From the NCBI GenBank assembly GCA_017549805.1, contig JAFYNJ010000017.1:1-64000 (forward strand): 64,000 bases of DNA. Direction: 5' to 3'. Below, piece by piece: positions 6,931 to 14,128 of the stretch. Each line of letters starts with the position of its first letter. The first letter of the stretch is position 1. The stretch is from Bacteroidales bacterium (lineage in GTDB: Bacteria; Bacteroidota; Bacteroidia; Bacteroidales; F082). The notes below the pieces were generated by a model, which saw nothing but the letters and a program-made list of their open reading frames with translations, did no database searches and was not told where the DNA came from. A program made the position numbers and the translations under genes.

Positions 6931-7521
6931 TCAAAGATTTAACCAGGGCCGAAGGGCGTCTTCTATCTCATCCATTCTTTCGAGTCGTATTACTGTGCCA
7001 TCTACATTGCGTCGTTTGAAGCCTTTGTCGTTAACGTTAAAATCTACCTTATAACCAAATCTTGCGATATTATCATCGTTCCGTCTTTCCAAATGAACAT
7101 AAAAGGAAGAAAGGAGATTGCGCATGCGCTCAATGTCAGTTTCATTGTAAGGGTCGATCTCACCGTAACAGGCCCAACGTACAACGACGGGAAGGTATCT
7201 GTCATGAAAACGAGGACACAACCCAGCATATAGTTTGGTAACCATGTTCTTCGCTTCATCTTTATCCAATGTGGTATTTGATTCAACCCATTGAAGCGTA
7301 AGGTGCCGATTCTGTATCCTCTTATACATTTTAACGGCAAGTTCTTCGATCGCATCATCACCTCTTTTGGCTGTAACATAATGACAACAAATGTCTCTAT
7401 CAAACAACGGCAGTGCACCATCCAACACCTCAATACGTACCTTATGTGGGGTTTGTTCAATCAATTTGAAACGATAGACGTTCCCATCAAATTCTCTTTC
7501 AAAAATGTCGTTCACTTTCAT
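6931..7521 (-). CDS. Unknown-family protein, paralogue 3
   Basis: This 196-residue protein is the most compact of the three tandem paralogues and shows the core unit. The N-terminus is MKVNDIFEREFDGNVYRFKL. A middle helical part includes FHDRYLPVVVRWACYGEIDP and ETDIERMRNLLSS. The end is GTVIRLERMDEIEDALRPW. Its start overlaps the stop of the zinc-ribbon membrane protein gene by four bases (ATGA), which indicates translational coupling. Function is unknown. Tandem triplication beside a nuclease, a SLOG-type protein and a membrane protein suggests a defence or stress-response role, but nothing in the sequence proves it. Confidence 0.7.
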   Translation of the reverse strand: MKVNDIFEREFDGNVYRFKLIEQTPHKVRIEVLDGALPLFDRDICCHYVTAKRGDDAIEELAVKMYKRIQNRHLTLQWVESNTTLDKDEAKNMVTKLYAGLCPRFHDRYLPVVVRWACYGEIDPYNETDIERMRNLLSSFYVHLERRNDDNIARFGYKVDFNVNDKGFKRRNVDGTVIRLERMDEIEDALRPWLNL

Positions 7522-7766
7522 GATAGCAGCCCTATGATAATGATGATTGCAACAATGATAATTACTGTAATGATCAGATTCTTGATGAATCTGCCCACCC
7601 TCTGCGCAAAACTTAGATTGTCTTCGGCCTCGTCGGCACTAGTCAGATTGTTTTCTCCTTCCAAGGCGCATTTCTTGGAACAATAGTAACGCCTGTTCCA
7701 TCGCGGGCCGCCTCTGTACCCTTCACCGTCGGGAAAGTGTCTCCCGCACCATTCACAATTTGCCAT
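7518..7766 (-). CDS. Small zinc-ribbon protein with C-terminal membrane anchor
   Basis: The 82-residue product starts with CEWCGRHF and later YYCSKKCALEG, a four-Cys arrangement typical of a small treble-clef or ribbon that binds zinc. The C-terminal ~22 residues (NLIITVIIIVAIIIIIGLLS) form one membrane helix, so it is probably a tail-anchored inner-membrane protein with a cytoplasmic zinc domain. It is coupled to the downstream paralogue 3 gene by a four-base overlap and lies 59 bases after the SLOG-like gene. No family name is certain. Confidence 0.7.
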   Translation of the reverse strand: MANCEWCGRHFPDGEGYRGGPRWNRRYYCSKKCALEGENNLTSADEAEDNLSFAQRVGRFIKNLIITVIIIVAIIIIIGLLS

Positions 7767-7825
7767 TTTTATTTCTGTTTATGTTACACAATGATTTAAA
7801 GGGGTGTCCAAGTCCCCGTGGGGAC

Positions 7826-8179
7826 TTAGACGTTGTAAATCCTGACAATCTTTTTCATCGCTTGGGCTTTCCGGATGGTGTCCCAAGTGCCTTTGCTTGA
7901 TGCCGTGACAAAGGCGAGGATGATGTCAGAGTTTTCTACAATGGTTGTGTTTCGTTGCAAGGGGGCGCCGCGTCCATAGCGGCCATAATCAGGCTTGAAT
8001 TCTTCGAGCGGGTAGCCATGTTCCGAAGCGTATCGAGCGGCAAGCGAATCCGCACCTTTGGCACCTCCTGAAACGATCTTTTCAACTTTAATCTTGGTTT
8101 TTTCGACAAAGCTGTCAACTGTTTCGGCCAGCAGAGAGTAATCCAAGAACTCCCTGGAGCCAACGATTCCCAATCTCAT
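7826..8179 (-). CDS. DUF2493/SLOG-family Rossmann-like protein
   Basis: This 117-residue protein begins MRLGIVGSREFLD and continues with KIVSGGAKGADSLAARYA and FKPDYGRYGRGAPLQRNTTI. This is the signature of the YspA/DUF2493 branch of the SLOG superfamily. SLOG proteins are Rossmann-like and are proposed to bind or cleave nucleotide-derived ligands; GSRE and GGAKGAD form the predicted ligand pocket. It is the first gene of the minus-strand series that runs on to the zinc-ribbon protein and the unknown paralogues. That placement fits a ligand-sensing or nucleotide-processing part of a multigene system, which is inference. Confidence 0.8.
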   Translation of the reverse strand: MRLGIVGSREFLDYSLLAETVDSFVEKTKIKVEKIVSGGAKGADSLAARYASEHGYPLEEFKPDYGRYGRGAPLQRNTTIVENSDIILAFVTASSKGTWDTIRKAQAMKKIVRIYNV

Positions 8180-8211
8180 TTTTTCAATATTTTTAAGAAC
8201 AAAGTATTTAC

Positions 8212-8316
8212 TACTAATACGAATAGCCTCTTGACAACGAAATCAATTTGATTGTAAATCGTTAATAAACAGCAAAATAAAAAATAAGAAATAGTGTGCG
8301 TAATTATGTGCGTAAA
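8212..8316 (+). repeat. ~105-bp direct repeat, copy 2, with paired TGTGCGTAA boxes
   Basis: This copy begins TACTAATACGAAT and contains TTGACAACGAA and TTGTAAATCGTTA. It ends with TGTGCGTAA at 8295-8303 and 8307-8315. It aligns with 6143-6248 and lies directly upstream of the integrase arm-domain gene, the position where such proteins usually have their recognition boxes and promoter. Confidence 0.55.
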
Positions 8317-8328
8317 GGATTATTTCTC

Positions 8329-8336
8329 TATCTTTG
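8329..8336 (+). promoter_or_regulatory. -7 box of the integrase arm-domain gene
   Basis: TATCTTTG lies 20 bases before the ATG at 8357 and just after the paired TGTGCGTAA boxes. Protein bound to those boxes would cover the -33 region and could autoregulate the gene. It also argues against the upstream GTG start at 8294. Confidence 0.5.
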
Positions 8337-8356
8337 CACGCAAAACACAATTTTAT

Positions 8357-8953
8357 ATGTCAGTTAGTTTTACCTTGGAGAAACGCACCAACCTGCATGA
8401 TGAAAGTCCCATCAGGATCTCATGGAGCTTTATGGGCGAGCGTTTCCAATCCACATTGGGTATTTCCGTCAAGAAAGAAGATTGGGACGAAAAGAGTAGA
8501 TTGATGAAAGCTGATACGCACAACCATAGTGGGAAAACCGCCGATGAGGTTAACTTTCTCATCAAACGCATCAGCGTAGATGTGATGGATATTGAGCTTG
8601 CTTGTATTGAAAACGGGTATATTCTTGACAAGGACATGATGAAGAAAGCCATCAGCGACGCAATGTCCAACGACATTGCCCGCCCCAATGATATTGTCGA
8701 ACGTTGCATGAATGGTATTACATCCGAGCCAGAGCCAACTCCACATTATTATCATTGTGCGGGTAAATACTATCAGTTTATTTGCGACGCCGATCACATA
8801 CTCCCTGCTGGTGGCACTTTCAAAATCCTCCAAGAACTATCTGATAGACACAGACGGATTGCAGTACCTCTCGACAGGTTTAAGAAAATAAATGATGGAA
8901 TTAGTTCATCAACCCCATTCGAGGAGGTGAGTAAAGAAGAAGTGTTTCGTTGA
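8357..8953 (+). CDS. Integrase-like arm DNA-binding domain protein, no catalytic domain
   Basis: The N-terminal ~90 residues (MSVSFTLEKRTNL, then RISWSFMGERFQSTLGISV, then WDEKSRL) match the arm-type DNA-binding domain that begins Bacteroidota tyrosine integrases. The following ~100 residues contain a helical part and the end HCAGKYYQFICDADHIL. There is none of the R...HxxR...Y catalytic domain that would make the usual ~400 residues. The frame closes normally at 8953. It is either a truncated integrase that lost its recombinase half or a stand-alone arm-binding regulator. The start at 8357 was chosen because the promoter -7 box precedes it. The adjacent GTGCGTAA boxes are its likely binding sites. 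Confidence 0.55.
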   Translation: MSVSFTLEKRTNLHDESPIRISWSFMGERFQSTLGISVKKEDWDEKSRLMKADTHNHSGKTADEVNFLIKRISVDVMDIELACIENGYILDKDMMKKAISDAMSNDIARPNDIVERCMNGITSEPEPTPHYYHCAGKYYQFICDADHILPAGGTFKILQELSDRHRRIAVPLDRFKKINDGISSSTPFEEVSKEEVFR

Positions 8954-8977
8954 GAGCAACGCATTTGATGTGCTTTT

Positions 8978-9889
8978 TTATACTATTCTCGATGAGAATA
9001 TAATGTTTAGATAGTTCCATCTCGGTGAGTCGTTGACAAAATCCAATAATCCTTTTGTGATTAGCGGGTGGATTCCGCATGTCAAGAGAACCGCTTTTAT
9101 GCTTCTAATACTTCCATTGGCATAGGCTTCATAAAACACTCCGAAATTGCGATAATTCTTCTCAATGGCTTTACTAACATTCAAGCTTTCATCAGGTCTT
9201 TCAAAGTTTATGCTATGCGAGAGTAGGTCATTCATTACATTGGTGTAATACATGATCTCAGAAATAATGCCCAATGGCTTGTTGTTCGGCTTTTTCAACT
9301 CAAACAAGAACAGGTCGTTTTTGTTAATCGCCCAAATATCGATGGCGCTTTTATTACCCGGTGAATAATGGGTGTCTTTCGAAATAACGCCATAGAATAG
9401 CCCTATGGGAAGCTGGTGATCGATGTAATCGTATTCTCCTTTGTGTCTCTCTACATATTCACATTCCAGCTCGCCTTCCGATCCTTTAGGATATTCCTCC
9501 TTCTTGGCACACTCTTTTGTGGGGCAATGACATAGCAATACCGATGGGATGGTTGGTACCTCCATGGTGGTTTTAACCCATGAATACGTTTGGAGGAATT
9601 TATTTATCCTGTAATAAAACTGTGTAATATGTGGGTTGCTGATGTCGATGTTTTCATTATTCCAATTGAGCGTCACAGTTGTAATGTATTTTGAGAGATG
9701 GTATTTCAGTATGATAGCCCAACTCTCAAAGGCACCGTCATCTTTCTGCATATTACTCTCCATCCCTTGTTTTGTGATGGTCATCACAAGGTTTTTACTC
9801 TCCGTGTCAAGGTCAAATACTATCAGCGTAGTAAGCTTAGTTCCTGGCACTTTGCTTTGAAGCAGCTTCTCTAAATCTTTGTTTTTCAT
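8978..9889 (-). CDS. Orphan PD-(D/E)XK nuclease-like protein
   Basis: This 303-residue protein has a C-terminal restriction-endonuclease-like core. SAIDIWAINKNDLFLFELKK supplies the D...ExK catalytic triad, and SEIMYYTNVM provides a following helix. The N-terminal ~110 residues are a separate domain without a recognisable motif. A CHCPTKECAKKEEYP segment near residue 130 could be a small zinc site. Translation probably starts at 9889 (MKNKDLEKLLQSK); the open frame reaches 9946, but the extra residues are low-complexity Lys/Ile. It converges with the integrase-like gene. A defence or DNA-repair nuclease is plausible, and the substrate is unknown. Confidence 0.6.
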   Translation of the reverse strand: MKNKDLEKLLQSKVPGTKLTTLIVFDLDTESKNLVMTITKQGMESNMQKDDGAFESWAIILKYHLSKYITTVTLNWNNENIDISNPHITQFYYRINKFLQTYSWVKTTMEVPTIPSVLLCHCPTKECAKKEEYPKGSEGELECEYVERHKGEYDYIDHQLPIGLFYGVISKDTHYSPGNKSAIDIWAINKNDLFLFELKKPNNKPLGIISEIMYYTNVMNDLLSHSINFERPDESLNVSKAIEKNYRNFGVFYEAYANGSIRSIKAVLLTCGIHPLITKGLLDFVNDSPRWNYLNIIFSSRIV

Positions 9890-9966
9890 GCTCTTAATAA
9901 TTATTGCAATTGTAAATTTAATGATTATTGTTTTCTTTGAGCGCATCGCTCACTGCGGAATTCCAT

Positions 9967-9985
9967 CATATTAATACGAATGAGA
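9967..9985 (+). repeat. Third copy of the 19-base repeat-unit start
   Basis: CATATTAATACGAATGAGA is identical to 6141-6159, the left edge of repeat copy 1; copy 2 keeps TAATACGAAT. No GTGCGTAA boxes follow. In all three places the motif lies 30-80 bases upstream of a minus-strand start codon. The rest of the 9890-10173 gap holds a small hairpin (GAGCGcatCGCTC, 9939-9951) and the terminator at 10147-10170. Confidence 0.5.
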
Positions 9986-10146
9986 GATTTAGATTTTGAA
10001 GAATTTAAAATACCTTACAATAAGAACGAGGTAATAAACTATTCTAAAGTGATCTTTTTCCGGATTTTATTTTTCAACAATAACCGTTTTTCAGAAAACT
10101 TGGTGCAGACGCAACGTATCCTTATTGCTCCAATAACATAAAAAAA

Positions 10147-10170
10147 TAAGGCGGATTTGTGTCCGCCTTA
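10147..10170 (-). terminator. Intrinsic terminator of the nuclease gene at 10174
   Basis: TAAGGCGGA (10147-10155) and TCCGCCTTA (10162-10170) form a perfect nine-base stem with a six-base loop. On the minus strand it is followed by a T-rich tract, directly after the stop codon at 10174. Confidence 0.8.
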
Positions 10171-10173
10171 CGT

Positions 10174-11211
10174 TTATTTTCCTTCAAGAAGCAATGCTTC
10201 CTTTAATGAGCCAAAAAACTCTTTGGGATTTCCTTTTTTATCTTTGGTATAATACAATGTGTATAAATGCAACGTGGCATTTAATCCTTTCAATGGGATG
10301 TCGGACATATCACCTTCGTGTGACTCCCCTTGAGGCATTAAAGAAACCACATTAAGATCAAGATGACCGGGTACACAGCATTCGTCAAAATTCTCTCTAA
10401 ATATTTTCCACCAACTATTCCCACTTTTACTGCGAAGCAAGTAGGCAATAAAAGTTGCATAAATCAGTGCTTGTTGCATTACTAATTCTTGCGATTCGTT
10501 TTTTTTGTTTTCGTCCTTAAGCTCGATTATTGTAAGGCGGAATCTAGTGGATTTTTGCTTCACCCGTGCTAAAATATCAATGCCTCCTCCTGATGCACCT
10601 CCCCTTGGGTTAACTGAATACTCTGGATCATGCTTACTTGCTGTTAATGGTGTGGTTAGTTGAAAAAACTGACCTCCAAGTCTGACTGGTCGTATGTTGC
10701 ATAGTTTCTTCGCTTGCTTACGTGTTTTCTTACTAAATTCTTGTAGTAGAAAATTTTCTATCCTATGCTCTTCGCTTTTGATAGCAATGCTATTCGTGGT
10801 TTCTTGGTTCTGAAAGAAAGATCTAAATCTTTGTGCATTTCCATCGTCCCAATTTTCTTTTTTTAATTCAACACTGTTTTCAAAACCAAAATGCTCTTTC
10901 GCATATTGTGCTTGTTTGTCAGTAACAGATAGTTTGACTTTAGGGATGTTATCCGTGTTTACATAAACGGTTCCAATACTTTGGCCGGCAAACCTTAAAT
11001 CAAAAGTGCTGGTATTACTGTCACTCATCACTTTCCCCAAGCTACTGTATTTGTGTAATGGTGAATTGATCTTAAAACACCTGGAATGTGCGCCATACTT
11101 TGTTTTGTTCTTTACTACCGAATTAGCATATCTTTCATAAATGCGTTCCCATTCCTCTTTGTATTCGGCCAAAATACATAAGGTTTTTTCAACGACTTCT
11201 TGATTAGTCAT
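10174..11211 (-). CDS. Second orphan PD-(D/E)XK nuclease-like protein
   Basis: The 345-residue product has a clear nuclease core in its second half. GGIDILARVKQKSTRFRLTI is followed by the IIELKDENKK strand, giving D...ExK. QELVMQQALIYATFIAYLL then carries the Q...Y helix seen in many restriction-like nucleases. The N-terminal ~170 residues are a different, charged domain. It is not similar to the nuclease at 8978 outside the catalytic pattern. No methylase is adjacent, so it is not a conventional restriction-modification system. It ends at a strong terminator and is probably monocistronic. Confidence 0.65.
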   Translation of the reverse strand: MTNQEVVEKTLCILAEYKEEWERIYERYANSVVKNKTKYGAHSRCFKINSPLHKYSSLGKVMSDSNTSTFDLRFAGQSIGTVYVNTDNIPKVKLSVTDKQAQYAKEHFGFENSVELKKENWDDGNAQRFRSFFQNQETTNSIAIKSEEHRIENFLLQEFSKKTRKQAKKLCNIRPVRLGGQFFQLTTPLTASKHDPEYSVNPRGGASGGGIDILARVKQKSTRFRLTIIELKDENKKNESQELVMQQALIYATFIAYLLRSKSGNSWWKIFRENFDECCVPGHLDLNVVSLMPQGESHEGDMSDIPLKGLNATLHLYTLYYTKDKKGNPKEFFGSLKEALLLEGK

Positions 11212-11255
11212 AGCTTTTTGTTTTTGTTAGTATATGCAAAGGTATGTTTATTTTT

Positions 11256-11400
11256 CATCATTTCAAAATCAGCGTTTTTTTCTTCAAGCAATTGTTTTGG
11301 GCGCGTCCCCCGGCGGCTGCAGCGGTGAGTCGGATGGAGTGGCAGTTTCATCCAGCCTCCGGTGGTCGGGCTTAAACGGGGTTTTGAAATGATCAAAAAT
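11256..11400. other. GC-rich foldable intergenic element between inverted repeats
   Basis: The 11212-11746 gap has no convincing gene. Its first part holds a GC-rich core with nested complementary pieces (GGCT..AGCC around GGATG..CATCC, then GGTGGTCGGGC). The core is flanked by oppositely oriented TCATTTCAAAA and TTTTGAAATGA arms about 110 bases apart. This could be a structured RNA or the remnant of a small palindromic transposable element. The second part is AT-rich and leads into the promoter of the AAA ATPase gene. Confidence 0.35.
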
Positions 11401-11673
11401 ACACCTTCAATAAATTGGTTATCAATATGTCGTTGGATATTTTGATATGTATTATATGCTAGATGGGTGGATGGGTAGATGGGTAGATCATATACATTAA
11501 CCCTGGCGTAGATGACCGCCGCATTCGTATAAGTCAAAGACTGATTTGAACACGCTCCCTTTGGTGTATTCATACGCTTACCAATATTATTTGAACGCGT
11601 TTTCTTTTGAACACGCTTCGTTTACGATGCCCGCCGTCGAAAGATTGGCGGGTATTCTATTTTTTCTCTTATA

Positions 11674-11732
11674 TTGAATAGAGAATCCAAAAAACACTAT
11701 CTTTGCACTCGATAAAACTGTCACATGTGACA
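11674..11732 (+). promoter_or_regulatory. Promoter plus perfect palindrome before the AAA/DUF4143 gene
   Basis: TTG (11674-11676) and TATCTTTG (11698-11705) are 21 bases apart and form a Bacteroidota-type promoter. Downstream, within the predicted leader, TGTCACATGTGACA (11719-11732) is a perfect 14-base palindrome 14 bases before the ATG. It is a good operator candidate for a dimeric repressor, whose identity is unknown. Confidence 0.6.
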
Positions 11733-11746
11733 TAAAAATCGAATAG

Positions 11747-13000
11747 ATGGAGATTAAAAGAGACCTGTACCTTCAGAAACTGATCGACCGCAAACACAAT
11801 GGCTTGATTAAAGTTGTGACCGGAGTGCGCCGATGCGGAAAGTCGTATCTGGTGTTTAACCTGTTCAGCAACTACCTGAAATCATCAGGGGTAGATGATA
11901 GCCATATTATTAAGGTAAACCTTGAAGATCGGAGGAACAAGAAACTACGCAACCCTGACACTCTGTTAAGATATATCGATGAAAAGATCACTGACCAACA
12001 GATGTATTACATCCTGCTTGACGAGGTGCAGCTTGTGGATGAGTTTGAGGATGTCTTGAACAGCTATCTCAATGTTCCGAACGCGGACGTGTATGTCACA
12101 GGCTCAAACGCCCGGTTCCTTTCAAAGGATGTCATCACTGAGTTCCGTGGCCGAGGCGACGAGGTAAAGGTTTACCCTCTTTCGTTCGCTGAGTTTATGA
12201 GCGCAAACAACGTAAGCAAGCAACGGGGATTGGATGAATACATGACCTTCGGCGGACTTCCATTGATACTCTCCTTTAAATCGGAAGAGCAGAAATCGGC
12301 TTACTTGAAGAGCCTGTTCGAAGAGACCTATATCAAGGACATCAAGGAGAGGTATAACATCCGCCACGAGGAAGAGTTCGAGGAACTTCTGAATATTGTT
12401 TCATCTTCGGTCGGAAGCCTGACAAATCCATCGAAACTATCCAACACGTTCAAAAGCGTGAAACAAAAGGCCATTAGCCAAGACACCATCAAGAACTATC
12501 TCGAATACCTGTGCGACTCATTCCTGGTGTCGAAAGCGATGCGTTACGACGTCAAAGGAAAGAAGTACATCGACACCCCATCCAAATATTACTTCACCGA
12601 CATGGGCTTGCGCAACGCCCGCATCAATTTTCGCCAGGATGAGAAGAACCACTTGATGGAGAATGTCATCTACAATGAACTGCTGATCCGAGGCTTCAAC
12701 GTCGATGTGGGTGTCGTTCCCGTGGTCGTCCGTGATGAGAACGGCAAGCAGCTGCGAACTCAGTTGGAGATTGACTTCGTGTGCAACCAAGGCAGCAAAC
12801 GCTATTACATCCAGTCGGCATTCCGTATGGAAAGCGAGGAGAAGCGTCAACAGGAGATGGTTTCTTTGACCAAGGTGAACGACTCGTTTAAAAAGATCGT
12901 CATCACCGGAGAGGAAGGCATCGTGCATCGCAACGAATACGGTATTACCACAATGAGCATCTATGATTTCCTGTTAAATCCACTCTCTTTGGAATTATAG
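11747..13000 (+). CDS. AAA-family ATPase with C-terminal DUF4143 domain
   Basis: This 417-residue protein has an N-terminal P-loop ATPase domain, with Walker A GVRRCGKSYL and the Walker B region YYILLDEVQ. It carries the C-terminal DUF4143 domain typical of the AAA_14/DUF4143 family, including TPSKYYFTDMGLRNA and a LEIDFVC motif near a nuclease-like core. Such genes are abundant and mobile in Bacteroidota, often in many copies per genome. Their function is unsettled; a restriction-like or toxin-like role has been suggested. Length is typical for the family. It is followed after 10 bases by the NERD protein gene, so both are probably in one transcript. Confidence 0.85.
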   Translation: MEIKRDLYLQKLIDRKHNGLIKVVTGVRRCGKSYLVFNLFSNYLKSSGVDDSHIIKVNLEDRRNKKLRNPDTLLRYIDEKITDQQMYYILLDEVQLVDEFEDVLNSYLNVPNADVYVTGSNARFLSKDVITEFRGRGDEVKVYPLSFAEFMSANNVSKQRGLDEYMTFGGLPLILSFKSEEQKSAYLKSLFEETYIKDIKERYNIRHEEEFEELLNIVSSSVGSLTNPSKLSNTFKSVKQKAISQDTIKNYLEYLCDSFLVSKAMRYDVKGKKYIDTPSKYYFTDMGLRNARINFRQDEKNHLMENVIYNELLIRGFNVDVGVVPVVVRDENGKQLRTQLEIDFVCNQGSKRYYIQSAFRMESEEKRQQEMVSLTKVNDSFKKIVITGEEGIVHRNEYGITTMSIYDFLLNPLSLEL

Positions 13001-13010
13001 AGACCGAAGG

Positions 13011-13793
13011 ATGATCGCAATTATCATAATAGTGATTGTTGGTTTTGTGGTTTTCGGAGTTGTGAAGAACTCTCCGAAAGCCAAAGGCAAAAGAGGCGAG
13101 ACTCATGTCCACAACATACTTGCTCGGCTACCTGAAGGCTATACGGTGCTGGATGACCTTATACTGAAAACCTCCAGTGGGACTACGCAGATTGATCACG
13201 TTGTCGTTTCAAAATACGGTATGTTTGTTATCGAGACCAAGAACTATCGCGGTGAGATTTATGGCGACGACAGCAGACAAGAATGGACTCAGATTATCGT
13301 AACGGATGTAAGATATCGTAAGAAGTGGTACAAGACCTATTCGTATGTCACGAAGAACCATTTCTACAATCCTGTAAAGCAGTCGCTGTCCCACATGTAT
13401 GCGCTAAAGAAAGCCCTTAAGGAATGGCCCAACCTAAGAGTGGTACCTATTGTGGTATTTGCAGGCAGCGCCGTTCTTAACAACGTGGTATCACTACATC
13501 ATGTGATCTATGATGACCAACTCCTGGCCACCATCCAAAGCTATAGTTTACCCCACCTATCCGATGCAGACGTGAACCAAGTAATTAGTCGTCTCACCCA
13601 GAAGAATATCAGAAGCCAAGTGGACGACAGAACACATGTAAGCAACGTTTATGCAGCCAAGCAAAACTATAACAACAAGATAGCCTCTGGCATCTGTCCT
13701 CAATGCGGTGGAAATCTTGTTTTACGTAACGGGAAATACGGTCGCTTCCTCGGTTGTTCCAACTATCCAAATTGCAGGTTTACCACACACTGA
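13011..13793 (+). CDS. NERD-domain protein with membrane anchor and topoisomerase-type zinc finger
   Basis: The first ~20 residues (MIAIIIIVIVGFVVFGVV) are a membrane helix. Residues ~27-150 form a NERD (nuclease-related) domain: KGKRGETHVHNIL, then TTQIDHVVVSKYGMFVIETK with the D...ExK pattern of the PD-(D/E)XK fold. The C-terminus is a four-Cys finger of the topoisomerase I type (CPQCGGNLVLRNGKYGRFLG, CSNYPNC). Length is 260 residues. The combination of membrane anchor, nuclease-like domain and DNA-binding finger is common for NERD proteins, whose role is unknown. It lies 10 bases downstream of the ATPase gene. Confidence 0.85.
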   Translation: MIAIIIIVIVGFVVFGVVKNSPKAKGKRGETHVHNILARLPEGYTVLDDLILKTSSGTTQIDHVVVSKYGMFVIETKNYRGEIYGDDSRQEWTQIIVTDVRYRKKWYKTYSYVTKNHFYNPVKQSLSHMYALKKALKEWPNLRVVPIVVFAGSAVLNNVVSLHHVIYDDQLLATIQSYSLPHLSDADVNQVISRLTQKNIRSQVDDRTHVSNVYAAKQNYNNKIASGICPQCGGNLVLRNGKYGRFLGCSNYPNCRFTTH

Positions 13794-14091
13794 TTTATCG
13801 GTACGTTTAAGAAAACCGAATCCGGAGCTCGTTTCGCCTCCCCTGGCGCACCTTCTCCCCAAAGGCAGCAACTTGTTAGCCCCAACAGTCAAAGCCATCC
13901 CAGAATCAGCGTTTTGACACCTGACCATTCCCATCGGAGAACCACCTCTCCCACCGAAATTTCCAATTTAAATGAACACAGACAAAAAAAAGACGAAAAA
14001 CCCTGCTTTTCCGCCTATTCAAACAAAAAAAATCTTACGGATTACCAGCACTGGAAGCCGTGTAAATAGATGCGATTGATCATCCGAACAC
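13794..14091. other. Gene-free stretch after the NERD gene
   Basis: About 300 bases follow the NERD gene without a convincing reading frame in any phase. The first ~150 bases are relatively GC-rich and include GCGCACCTTCTCCCC-like pyrimidine runs. The rest is A-rich. I see no promoter, tRNA or repeated element; it may be island debris. Confidence 0.3.
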
Positions 14092-14126
14092 AAAAAAAGA
14101 CCCTTAGATTACCAAGGGTCTTTTTT
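14092..14126. terminator. Bidirectional terminator between the NERD and DUF2795 genes
   Basis: GACCCTT (14099-14105) pairs with AAGGGTC (14114-14120), and the stem is extended by an A-run on the left and a T-run on the right. It can stop transcription from both strands. Confidence 0.85.
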
Positions 14127-14128
14127 CT

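Noticed and set aside
11256-11400. Retron or group II intron
   Set aside because: No reverse transcriptase gene or intron domain V-like structure is nearby.
11208-11573. 121-codon minus-strand frame before the nuclease gene at 10174
   Set aside because: It runs through the GC-rich foldable element and low-complexity AT-rich sequence, overlaps the next start by four bases only by chance, and has no family pattern.
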